DNA of 5,815 nucleotides from Clostridia bacterium (GCA_017467225.1 JAFTSR010000269.1:1-5815), one strand, 5' to 3'; counted from the first letter of the stretch, positions 1 through 5,585 are shown. A program made the numbers and translations. Notes: a model not told the origin generated them from the letters alone.

Positions 1-1052
1 CCGGTTCCGGGACCACCCGTCAGGATCATAACGCCATTGATCAGCGCGTCGTAAATGGCCTTTTTTTGCGCGGGCGCATAGCTGATACCCGACGCGCGCT
101 CAGCCTTATCGATAAAACCGTGAACGTCAGGGGCATTGACGGGCACGCAGACGCGATCCAGCAGCACCAGCTTCATGGCGATATAGTGCTCGCAATCATA
201 AGCGTAGCGATCGTAGCAATACCGCACGCCATCATAAGTCTCGCTCTTGATGCGGCCGCTGTCAAGCAGCGCATCCAAGGCCGTGCGGCAGGAGGCTGCA
301 TCGGCGCCAAGGGTCACCTGCGCGGCTGCAAGCAGCTTGTCCTCAGGCAGACAAACGTGACCGTTCTGGTTGCTGTTGGCGCGCAGAACGTAGGAAATGC
401 CGCTCATCATACGCGCCGCGCTGTTTTCGCCCATGCCGAGCTTTTTTGCCATGGCGTCCGCCTTTTCAAAGCCGATGCCATCGATCTCGTCGCACAGGCG
501 ATACGGGTTCTCCTTGGCGCGATCGACCGCCGATGAGCCCCACTTTTTATAAATACGCACGGTCAGAGCCGCGCCGAAATATTCTCTGAAGAACAGCATT
601 GCCGAGCGAATGCCCGATTTTTCCCGAAAATCCTCGCTGATCTCCAACGCCTTTTTACGGGAAATACCATTGACCTGCGAGAGCCAATCGGGATGATGCT
701 CGATGACGTCAAAGGTGTCCTCACCGAACTGATCGACGATCTTTTCCGCCAGCTTGGGGCCGATGCCCTTGATGGCGCGGGAGGAGAGATACCGCAAAAT
801 GGAATTGACATCAGCAGGCAGGTTTCGCTCGTAGCGCTCGACGGCAAACTGTCTGCCGTACTTGGGCGAGTGAATCCAGCGACCGTACACCGTGACGTTA
901 TCGCCCTCGGAGATGTAGGGCATGGTGCCTTGGATGGTCACAAGGTCGTTCTCCTCGGTACCAAGATCACACACGGCATAGCCGTTCTCGGCATTGGCGT
1001 AGATCACCTGCTCGATGCTGCCGCGCATCTCCAAAAGTCCTTCGTTTTGCAT
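1..1052 (-). CDS. recD2: RecD2-type (RecD-like) DNA helicase, N-terminal 350 residues, cut by window edge
   Basis: The minus-strand reading frame is open without a break from ATG at 1052 to the left edge. It translates into the N-terminal part of a RecD2 (YrrC-type) SF1B 5'-3' DNA helicase, a RecBCD-independent repair enzyme of Firmicutes. Residues 1-80 look like the small beta-rich N-terminal domain (GSIEQVIYANAENGYAVCDL). Residues 80-205 hold helix-hairpin-helix elements: AIKGIGPKLAEKIV near 93-106, VNGISRKKALEI near 127-138 and DGIGFEKADAMAKKLG near 191-206. Residues 321-350 read ISYAPAQKKAIYDAL then VMILTGGPGT, which is the Q-motif/motif I region. The window ends just before the Walker A GKT. 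The start is firm: AGGAG lies 8 bases upstream of the ATG. The usual family length is about 720-850 residues, so more than half lies outside. The small membrane-protein gene ends 37 bases upstream and is probably co-transcribed. Confidence 0.95.
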   Translation of the reverse strand, partial: MQNEGLLEMRGSIEQVIYANAENGYAVCDLGTEENDLVTIQGTMPYISEGDNVTVYGRWIHSPKYGRQFAVERYERNLPADVNSILRYLSSRAIKGIGPKLAEKIVDQFGEDTFDVIEHHPDWLSQVNGISRKKALEISEDFREKSGIRSAMLFFREYFGAALTVRIYKKWGSSAVDRAKENPYRLCDEIDGIGFEKADAMAKKLGMGENSAARMMSGISYVLRANSNQNGHVCLPEDKLLAAAQVTLGADAASCRTALDALLDSGRIKSETYDGVRYCYDRYAYDCEHYIAMKLVLLDRVCVPVNAPDVHGFIDKAERASGISYAPAQKKAIYDALINGVMILTGGPGT

Positions 1053-1089
1053 GGTATTCTCTCCTCTCTGCCGACTGCCATCGGCGATT

Positions 1090-1377
1090 TTATACGATAT
1101 AAACATGCACGCCGTAGCGCTGCAAAAGTGCAATTTCCTCCGTTGTCAGCGGTGGCTGCTCCTCAGAAAGCAGCACGATGATATCGCGCCTTCGACCAAA
1201 AAGATCCTTCGCCTCGGACAGCAAAAGATCCATATTTTCCCTCGCCTCGTGATCCAGAATGCGTACCGCCACGCCTATGCGGCTGCCGCACAGCCAGTCC
1301 GCCAGGAGCCACAGGGCGCAGATCAGGCCAAAGACGGCCGCGGTGGAAAAGGCCACCCAGAACAAAATTTCCCACAT
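1090..1377 (-). CDS. Small single-pass membrane protein of unknown function (95 aa) upstream of recD2
   Basis: I do not recognise a named family. The product starts MWEILFWVAFSTAAVFGLIC; residues 3-29 form one strongly hydrophobic, Trp-rich membrane helix without a convincing signal-peptide cleavage site. A soluble part of about 65 residues follows: GVAVRILDH (strand-like), a charged helix ENMDLLLSEAKDLFGRRR, a hydrophobic strand DIIVLLSE, a second helix TTEEIALLQRYG and a short final strand VHVYIV. That beta-alpha-beta pattern suggests a small alpha/beta domain, probably on the cytoplasmic side given the basic residues after the helix (inference). The ATG at 1377 is chosen because AGGAGG ends 7 bases upstream. 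An in-frame TTG at 1395 would place the Shine-Dalgarno inside the gene and is unlikely. The gene ends with TAA 37 bases before recD2 on the same strand, so co-transcription is likely. Its real-gene status rests on the good ribosome binding site, the tight spacing and the plausible protein. Confidence 0.8.
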   Translation of the reverse strand: MWEILFWVAFSTAAVFGLICALWLLADWLCGSRIGVAVRILDHEARENMDLLLSEAKDLFGRRRDIIVLLSEEQPPLTTEEIALLQRYGVHVYIV

Positions 1378-1399
1378 ATTCCTGCCTCCTCTCAAAGGC

Positions 1400-1405
1400 A
1401 GTATA
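1400..1405 (-). promoter_or_regulatory. Possible -10 element for the membrane protein-recD2 unit
   Basis: On the minus strand TATACT lies about 23 bases before the ATG of the small membrane protein. It is a good match to a sigma-A -10 box, but there is no recognisable -35 hexamer at 16-18 bases and no TG extension. If real, the transcript would begin almost at the Shine-Dalgarno. A promoter further upstream inside the hairpin region, or read-through from metK, is equally possible. Confidence 0.25.
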
Positions 1406-1462
1406 TGGCGAGGGAGCAGGAATGGTGCGAACAGAACTTCCTAACCTATGTGTGATGTGTCC

Positions 1463-1821
1463 ATTTCTTTGACGCGCGTCAAATGAAATAATGTTTCGCT
1501 ACGCGAAACCGAAAGAAAACGCGTACAAGGGGGCTCCAAGCCCCCTTGTAAATCCCCCGGGTTGTGCGCGTTTTGTCCGTATGGGCCTAAGGTTTTTAGG
1601 GAGGCTGCTTCGCAGAAGCCGCGATGTTTGGCGGTTTCGCTTGCGAAATGACGCCGTCAAGGCGTCAAGGCAAACTCGCTGTTTCGACGCAGTCGAAACA
1701 TTGCTTCGCTGCTATTCTTTTGTATGACAAAAAGCCAAACTCGGTAGGGGGAGGGGGGCTTCTCCCTCTGCAAAGCGAAATAATTTTATTCGCCTATCAT
1801 ATGGGGCAGGGGCCCCATATG
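1463..1821. repeat. Cluster of short palindromes / hairpins in the metK-downstream intergenic region
   Basis: No convincing gene lies between 1378 and 1942. The stretch instead holds many short inverted repeats, read directly: 1468-1483 TTTGACGCGCGTCAAA (perfect, extended by ATTTC/GAAAT with one bulge to 1463-1489); 1493-1509 GTTTCGC/GCGAAAC; 1524-1550 TACAAGGGGGC/GCCCCCTTGTA (11 bp, loop TCCAA); 1586-1600 CCTAA/TTAGG; 1605-1615 CTGC/GCAG; 1635-1648 TTTCGC/GCGAAA; 1650-1666 GACGCC/GGCGTC; 1681-1699 GTTTCGA/TCGAAAC; 1775-1793 GCGAA(A)TAA/TTATTCGC; 1798-1821 CATATGGGGC/GCCCCATATG. Three of them share the pairing TTTCG/CGAAA with different loops. None has a T-run after it, so they are not ordinary terminators. 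The likeliest reading is decayed or composite interspersed palindromic repeats (REP/BIME-like). The function is unknown. Confidence 0.7.
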
Positions 1822-1865
1822 GCATATCGTTCCGTTCATTCAGAACAGAACCGCTGAAAATTCAA

Positions 1866-1927
1866 CAAAAATTTTTTCCAAAAGTTTTTGGGGTTCCAAG
1901 GGGACTTTTTTCAAAAAGTCCCCTTGG
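1866..1927 (-). terminator. Probable metK transcription terminator (two stacked hairpins)
   Basis: The main stem starts 15 bases after the metK stop codon. It is a perfect 15-bp inverted repeat at 1896-1910 and 1913-1927, CCAAGGGGACTTTTT against AAAAAGTCCCCTTGG. A second 6-bp hairpin follows on the minus strand at 1878-1891 (CCAAAA/TTTTGG), then an A-run and a T-run ending near 1866. Downstream of the big stem the minus strand reads AACCCC rather than T's, so the U-tract belongs only to the second, weaker hairpin. The position argues for termination, but the layout is not canonical. Confidence 0.6.
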
Positions 1928-1942
1928 CCGCCGGAGGCATTC

Positions 1943-3127
1943 TCACACCTGCACAGCCGCAGCCAGCGCGTCGGCAATGTCGGTGCGCTCCCAGGGAGCA
2001 TCAATGTCCTCGCGTCCCATGTGGCCGTAAGCTGCCACGGGGCTGTAGATGGGACGGCGCAGACCGAAGCGCTCAATGATTGCAGCCGGGCGAAGATCGA
2101 CCAGCGACATCACAGCATCCGCAATCACATTCTCGGCAGCCTTGCCCGTGCCGAAGGTATCGATCATGACCGAGATCGGACGAGCCACGCCGATGGCGTA
2201 CGCCACCTGCACCTCGCACTTGTCTGCCAGACCGGACTTGACCACATTCTTGGCAATGTATCTTGCAGCATAGCATGCGCTGCGGTCAACCTTGGTCGGG
2301 TCTTTGCCCGAGAAAGCACCGCCGCCATGACGGGAATAGCCGCCGTATGTATCGACAATAATCTTACGGCCGGTCAGACCGGTATCGCCGGCAGGACCGC
2401 CAACGACGAAGCGACCGGTGGGATTGACGTAAATCTTAGTGCGATCGTCCAGCAGTGCATCGGGAATGATCGGCGTGATGACCTGCTCAATCATGTCGCG
2501 GCGGATGGTCTCCAGCGACACATCCTCGCTGTGCTGGGTGGAAATAACAACCGTGTGAACACGATGCGGCTTGCCGTCGCGGTATTCCACCGTCACCTGG
2601 GTCTTACCGTCGGGACGCAGATAGGGCAGCTGACCGCTCTTGCGCACCTCAGTCAGGCGCAGCGCCAGCTTGTGGGACAGCGAGATGGGCAGCGGCATCA
2701 GCTCTGCGGTCTCGTTGCAGGCAAAGCCGAACATCAAGCCCTGGTCACCGGCACCGGTGTCAAAGCCGTCGGAGTCCTGCCCCTGCTTGGCCTCCATGCT
2801 GCGGTCAACGCCCATAGCAATGTCGGGCGACTGCGTGTGAATGTGATTGTAGATGACGCAGGTGTCTGCGTTGAAGCCAACGTTGTCCTGTGTGTAGCCG
2901 ATCTCGCGGATGGTGCTGCGCACCAGTGCGGGGATGTCCACCTCAGCCTTGGTGGTAATCTCACCCATAACGGTTACCATGTCAGTCGTACATGCCGTCT
3001 CGCAAGCAACGCGGGACATAGGGTCCTGCGCCAGCATAGCGTCAAGCACGGCGTCAGAAATTTTGTCACAGACCTTGTCGGGATGTCCCTCGGTCACGGA
3101 TTCGCTGGTAAAAAGCATTTTTCTCAT
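1943..3127 (-). CDS. metK: S-adenosylmethionine synthase (methionine adenosyltransferase)
   Basis: This cytoplasmic enzyme makes S-adenosylmethionine from ATP and L-methionine, releasing phosphate and pyrophosphate, and supplies the methyl donor of the cell. It normally works as a homotetramer with Mg2+ and K+. The 394-residue product is full length for the family (about 380-400). Signature elements are in order: [13 protein letters not shown] at residues 6-18 (ATP-site His15 and Asp17), [11 protein letters not shown] at 125-135 (first PROSITE-type signature), [20 protein letters not shown] from 235, [16 protein letters not shown] at 268-283 (second signature and phosphate loop), and the C-terminal [12 protein letters not shown] near 363-374. 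The ATG at 3127 is preceded by AAGGAG with 8 bases spacing; an internal ATG at codon 4 has no better site. Expression is controlled by the SAM-I riboswitch in its leader, so the product feeds back on its own gene. It appears monocistronic, with a terminator-like repeat just after the stop. Confidence 0.99.
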   Translation of the reverse strand: MRKMLFTSESVTEGHPDKVCDKISDAVLDAMLAQDPMSRVACETACTTDMVTVMGEITTKAEVDIPALVRSTIREIGYTQDNVGFNADTCVIYNHIHTQSPDIAMGVDRSMEAKQGQDSDGFDTGAGDQGLMFGFACNETAELMPLPISLSHKLALRLTEVRKSGQLPYLRPDGKTQVTVEYRDGKPHRVHTVVISTQHSEDVSLETIRRDMIEQVITPIIPDALLDDRTKIYVNPTGRFVVGGPAGDTGLTGRKIIVDTYGGYSRHGGGAFSGKDPTKVDRSACYAARYIAKNVVKSGLADKCEVQVAYAIGVARPISVMIDTFGTGKAAENVIADAVMSLVDLRPAAIIERFGLRRPIYSPVAAYGHMGREDIDAPWERTDIADALAAAVQV

Positions 3128-3160
3128 TGTTTTTTCTCCTTTATGTAAACCTCATTTTTT

Positions 3161-3195
3161 AACAAAATAATAAGCCCTCGACGCAGATCGAGAGC
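3161..3195 (-). terminator. Riboswitch-controlled intrinsic terminator in the metK leader
   Basis: On the minus strand GCTCTCGA (3195-3188) pairs with TCGAGGGC (3181-3174) around a six-base loop. It is followed by the T-rich run TTATTATTTTGTT (3173-3161), giving an intrinsic terminator upstream of the metK Shine-Dalgarno. The competing fold is also visible: the 3' strand of aptamer helix P1, GATGAGAG (3229-3222), can pair with CTCTCGATC (3194-3186), 8 bp with one bulged G, which destroys the terminator stem. This is the arrangement of a switch that terminates when SAM is bound. Confidence 0.88.
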
Positions 3196-3221
3196 ATGCT
3201 AACACCTGTTCAGTTTCACAT

Positions 3222-3315
3222 CTCTCATCTGAAGGGAATTGGCACCATTGTCCGCGCATGCAGACCGGTTGCCGGGTTTCATAGGGACCTGTCCCTCCAC
3301 CACTCTTGATAAGAA
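3222..3315 (-). promoter_or_regulatory. SAM-I (S-box) riboswitch aptamer controlling metK
   Basis: The minus strand carries the SAM-I core in order: CTTATCAAGAG (P1 5' strand), GGTGGAGGGACAGGTCCC (P2 with kink-turn region), TATGAAACCCGGCAACC (J2/3 and start of P3), a P3 hairpin GTCTGC/GCGGAC, GGTGCCAATTCC, and AGATGAGAG (P1 3' strand). P1 forms 8 bp between 3308-3315 and 3222-3229. Binding SAM stabilises P1, which frees the terminator and turns metK off (known mechanism of the class). The spacing is unusual: only four bases (CUUC, 3234-3231) separate AAUUCC from AGAUGAG, where the P4 hairpin normally sits, so P4 looks absent or minimal. The aptamer is therefore about 94 bases, shorter than I expect for this class. 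A small 5-bp hairpin at 3324-3337 precedes it in the leader. Confidence 0.95.
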
Positions 3316-3350
3316 GACCTCGCGCGGACATCTCCGCACTGTAGCGCTAT

Positions 3351-3379
3351 ATTATACCACACTTTTCGATGAATTGCAA
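3351..3379 (-). promoter_or_regulatory. Sigma-A type promoter of the metK riboswitch transcript
   Basis: On the minus strand TTGCAA (3379-3374) is separated by exactly 17 bases from a perfect TATAAT (3356-3351). A start near 3344 would give a leader of roughly 215 bases before the metK ATG, entering the SAM-I aptamer after about 30 bases. The promoter lies just after the terminator of the upstream exported-protein unit, so metK is transcribed independently. Confidence 0.9.
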
Positions 3380-3411
3380 GAGGGTTTTGCAAAATTTTAT
3401 AGCAAAATCGC

Positions 3412-3444
3412 AAAAAAGAACGGCCTCATTACAAAGGCCGTTCT
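3412..3444 (-). terminator. Intrinsic terminator of the SipW-type protein unit
   Basis: On the minus strand a perfect 9-bp stem AGAACGGCC/GGCCGTTCT (3444-3436 with 3425-3417) has a ten-base loop and runs into six T's (3417-3412). It begins only four bases after the TAA of the 215-residue exported protein. This is a textbook Rho-independent terminator and insulates the exported-protein genes from metK. Confidence 0.93.
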
Positions 3445-3447
3445 GCT

Positions 3448-4095
3448 TTATGTCTGTGGAGTTTGATTTTCTTCTTTTGACTCTTCCGTTTCATCTCTCT
3501 TTTCTGCTTCGGTCGAAATTTTCGTCTGCTCTTCTCCACCGTCGCTTTTCTCGTCCGCTATCACTTCCACTCCAATGGTTACCGTGCCGCCCGCCGCGAG
3601 ATTGGCATTGGCCGGCGATCCCCACACGGCATAGGCACAAATATCGATTCCATTCGCGGGGACTTCATTAGCCTTGACCGTAAAGGTAAACGCCCGGTTG
3701 CGATCCTGATAAATCGCCTCTGTTTTATAACTTTCTTCTCCGATGCTGAGCATCGCAAAGCCTTTAGAGACGTTACTATCCGGTGTCACCGTGAGCGTCA
3801 CTTTATATTCACCCGTGGCTCCAAGCGTGCACAATTGTGAGCCATCAGAAGTGACAGAAACATCCACGGGCTCCTTGGCAACATCCTCCACAGCCAGCAC
3901 CAGGTCAAAACGACCCAATTCCAACGTATTTGGCTCGCTGGATATATCCTCTCCAAACCATGCCCAGGTAGCGGAGCAAAGAGCAATAACACACAAAAGG
4001 ATACCAACGACAGAGATGATCATGCTCTGTGTAAAAGCTTTTTCGGTAAGTTTTTTCTGCTCGGACGAAAACCGCGTTTCATTCATTTTATTCAA
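3448..4095 (-). CDS. Small SipW-type (TasA/camelysin-like) exported protein with acidic C-terminal tail
   Basis: The product is 215 residues from a TTG start. A charged N-terminus (KMNETRFSSEQKKLTEK) leads into one hydrophobic helix at 25-43 ending SATWAWF, with probable cleavage after Ala45. The following NTLELGRFDLVLAVED fits the N-x-[IL]-x-x-G-x-[LF]-D pattern that follows SipW-type signals in TasA/CalY-like proteins. Residues 70-180 are beta-rich (YKVTLTVTPDSNVS, FTFTVKA, TVTIGVEVIA), an immunoglobulin-like sandwich by inference. Residues 181-215 form an E/K/T/S-rich, strongly acidic, probably disordered tail (TEESKEENQTPQT at the end); there is no LPXTG and no C-terminal membrane helix. 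The start choice rests on AGGAGG exactly 7 bases before TTG (4095). The in-frame ATG at 4086 lies 16 bases from it; an ATG at 4152 has no ribosome site. It follows the 471-residue gene by 74 bases and precedes a strong terminator. A role in a surface fibre or matrix is inference. Confidence 0.82.
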   Translation of the reverse strand: MNKMNETRFSSEQKKLTEKAFTQSMIISVVGILLCVIALCSATWAWFGEDISSEPNTLELGRFDLVLAVEDVAKEPVDVSVTSDGSQLCTLGATGEYKVTLTVTPDSNVSKGFAMLSIGEESYKTEAIYQDRNRAFTFTVKANEVPANGIDICAYAVWGSPANANLAAGGTVTIGVEVIADEKSDGGEEQTKISTEAEKRDETEESKEENQTPQT

Positions 4096-4133
4096 AAGAT
4101 GACCTCCTCTTGGAAAATAGTCGATACGGGCTG

Positions 4134-4158
4134 CCGGGATCCTGCGGATCATAGCCGG
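4134..4158 (-). other. Intercistronic hairpin between the two SipW-type genes
   Basis: In the 74-base spacer the minus strand can fold as CCGG-[CTAT]-GATCC-GCA-GGATC-CCGG: a 5-bp inner stem (4146-4150 with 4138-4142) and a 4-bp outer stem (4155-4158 with 4134-4137) with a one-sided bulge. No T-run follows, so it is unlikely to stop transcription completely. It may influence RNA stability or the ratio of the two products. It could also be chance. Confidence 0.35.
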
Positions 4159-4169
4159 AATAATTCAAC

Positions 4170-5585
4170 TCATTGAGCAGTTACAGTCCAAACGCCGTCA
4201 ACGCTATGAGCGGTATAACCGTCTGCGACCCAAGCCGACGGGTCAAATCCGAACGTACCGCCCTTAATGATCACGCTGCTGCTGCCATCGGCGGAAATCG
4301 GAACAGTATAGCTCGGGTGATTGGGCGCCGGGCCAAACGTACCGTCATTGATCGTAACAACAGCACCGCCACCGGCATACACGTACGAGCGCTTGCGATA
4401 CTCATCGAACGAAAAGCTGCCGCCATTGATCGTTACTTCTGTTCCCTCGCCATGCGCATAAACGTTGTAACGCTGACCAGTTTCGGTCGACGCGATATTC
4501 ACGCTTCCGCTATCGAATACCACCTTTGCGCCCTCCTGCGCATTGATTCCACCACCATTTTCAACGGTCAGATTGACATCCTTCAAAGTGGTCGTAGAAC
4601 CGGCTCTGGCATTAACGCCATACCAAAATCTTCCGGTACCGTCTGCCGCCGTAATTGACATACTGACGCTGTCAAACGTAGCGTTACCGTAGTTATAAAT
4701 TGCAATAACGCTGCTGTCAATGCTGCCATTGCTCAGGACAATCTCTCCATTGTTGGTCAAAGTGTTACTCAGCGTATAGCCATCCATATTTAGCGCAACG
4801 GAATCACCCTCATCCACGATCATGGCCTCAGTCATATCCTGCGTCAGCGTGACAAACTCCTTGACAGCAACACCGAAAGTAGCATCCCTGTCATATTCCG
4901 GGCCAAAGCTATCATTTTCACATACGTACTGCGTTGCGAGGACGCTAATGCCCATATCAATGGATGGCGCATTTACGCCATCGTGGTTTGCATCATTGCT
5001 GACACTCTGGGGCATATCGACCTTAACAAAAATGTACTGCGCATCTCCAATATAAAGCGACTGGTCAGATGTAAGAACGTTCCCGGCGCCTAAAAGGACC
5101 GGTGCATTCCAAGCTGCATCATTTTCACCCGTGAAGACTTTTTCAAGCGTTGTCACCACATCCGGATCAGCATCTTCCATCGTGATTGTGCTCACAGTCA
5201 AAATATCGGAGAGCAAAATGGAGCCACCCTTCCGGTTTTCACCGGGCTTTTCATTTTCGATATTCATGTAGGCGGCGTACTTCAAGGCCAAAGTGCCCTG
5301 ATTCACTATTCTGAAAGCAAAGATCTCGTTGTGGCAGGGCTCACATAAGCCATCAAACAAATCATTTGCTCCATTCAGCTTGTTCCAAAGCAAGACACCG
5401 TTCTCGTCCTTATTACCAAGGGTGTACTCAACCTCAATATCCAAATTACCGGACTGAATGACGTTGCTCCCTGAAGAAACGCTTTCCGTAAACCATGCGA
5501 ACGTCGTACCAAGCAGCATGGTAAAGCACAGAAGCAGCGCCATGACGCTTGTCAACAGCGCGCGCTTGGTCGTCGTGTTAGTCAT
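4170..5585 (-). CDS. SipW-type (TasA-like) exported protein with beta-helix-like C-terminal half, 471 aa
   Basis: The N-terminus MTNTTTKRALLTSVMALLLC has KR before a hydrophobic core (9-29) and ends GTTFAWFTESVSSGSNVIQSGNLDIEVE. This is the SipW-dependent signal pattern of TasA/camelysin-like proteins, with cleavage probably after Ala30. Residues 30-245 form a beta-rich TasA-like domain (FRIVNQGTLALKYAAYMNI at 91-109, YIFVKVDMP at 184-192). At 79-85 it has GLCEPCH, where relatives usually carry an EPG motif from memory; Cys81 and Cys84 could form a disulfide outside the cell. Residues 250-471 consist of short strands ending in Gly/Asn turns (GEIVLSNGSI, TLKDVNLTVENGG, VTINGGSFSF, VVTINDGTFG, VIIKGGTFGFDPSAWVADGY), typical of a right-handed parallel beta-helix. 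No sorting motif or C-terminal anchor is seen. The ATG is 7 bases from AGGAGG. A surface or biofilm-matrix role is inferred from family resemblance; peptidase activity should not be assumed. Confidence 0.88.
   Translation of the reverse strand: MTNTTTKRALLTSVMALLLCFTMLLGTTFAWFTESVSSGSNVIQSGNLDIEVEYTLGNKDENGVLLWNKLNGANDLFDGLCEPCHNEIFAFRIVNQGTLALKYAAYMNIENEKPGENRKGGSILLSDILTVSTITMEDADPDVVTTLEKVFTGENDAAWNAPVLLGAGNVLTSDQSLYIGDAQYIFVKVDMPQSVSNDANHDGVNAPSIDMGISVLATQYVCENDSFGPEYDRDATFGVAVKEFVTLTQDMTEAMIVDEGDSVALNMDGYTLSNTLTNNGEIVLSNGSIDSSVIAIYNYGNATFDSVSMSITAADGTGRFWYGVNARAGSTTTLKDVNLTVENGGGINAQEGAKVVFDSGSVNIASTETGQRYNVYAHGEGTEVTINGGSFSFDEYRKRSYVYAGGGAVVTINDGTFGPAPNHPSYTVPISADGSSSVIIKGGTFGFDPSAWVADGYTAHSVDGVWTVTAQ

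Noticed and set aside
66..1181. Plus-strand open frames opposite recD2 (66-536 and 693-1181)
   Set aside because: The minus strand encodes an unbroken RecD2 with correct motifs through the Walker A. The plus-strand products are antisense shadows without motifs.
1378..1395. In-frame TTG at 1395 as start of the small membrane protein
   Set aside because: Its first codons are the AGGAGG ribosome site of the ATG at 1377; the ATG has ideal spacing.
1744..1815. G-quadruplex in the G-rich plus strand (TAGGGGGAGGGGGG and GGGGCAGGGG)
   Set aside because: The four G-runs are split by a long spacer and the last two are claimed by a strong hairpin; the evidence is too weak.
1463..1821. CRISPR array
   Set aside because: The hairpins differ in sequence, length and spacing; there is no constant direct repeat and no cas gene.
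1491..1857. Plus-strand open frames inside the palindrome region (1491-1727, 1624-1857)
   Set aside because: They run through hairpin arms, lack a Shine-Dalgarno and give products with no protein-like pattern.
1463..1927. Single MITE or insertion sequence remnant
   Set aside because: No matching terminal inverted repeats enclose the stretch, no target duplication is visible and there is no transposase fragment; separate small repeats fit better.
2021..3148. Long plus-strand open frame (375 codons) opposite metK
   Set aside because: It is the antisense of a fully conserved metK. It has no ribosome site of its own and its low-complexity A/V/H-rich protein has no recognisable domain; it is a by-product of metK codon use.
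3239..3466. Plus-strand open frame across the riboswitch, promoter and terminator
   Set aside because: The DNA is fully explained by the metK leader and the upstream terminator on the other strand.
4170..5585. Active camelysin-type (M73) metallopeptidase
   Set aside because: No HExxH or other metal-binding motif is visible, and many members annotated as M73 are structural; calling it an enzyme would not be supported.
3448..5585. LPXTG sorting signal or C-terminal membrane anchor on the exported proteins
   Set aside because: Both C-termini were read and contain neither an LPXTG-like motif nor a hydrophobic segment.
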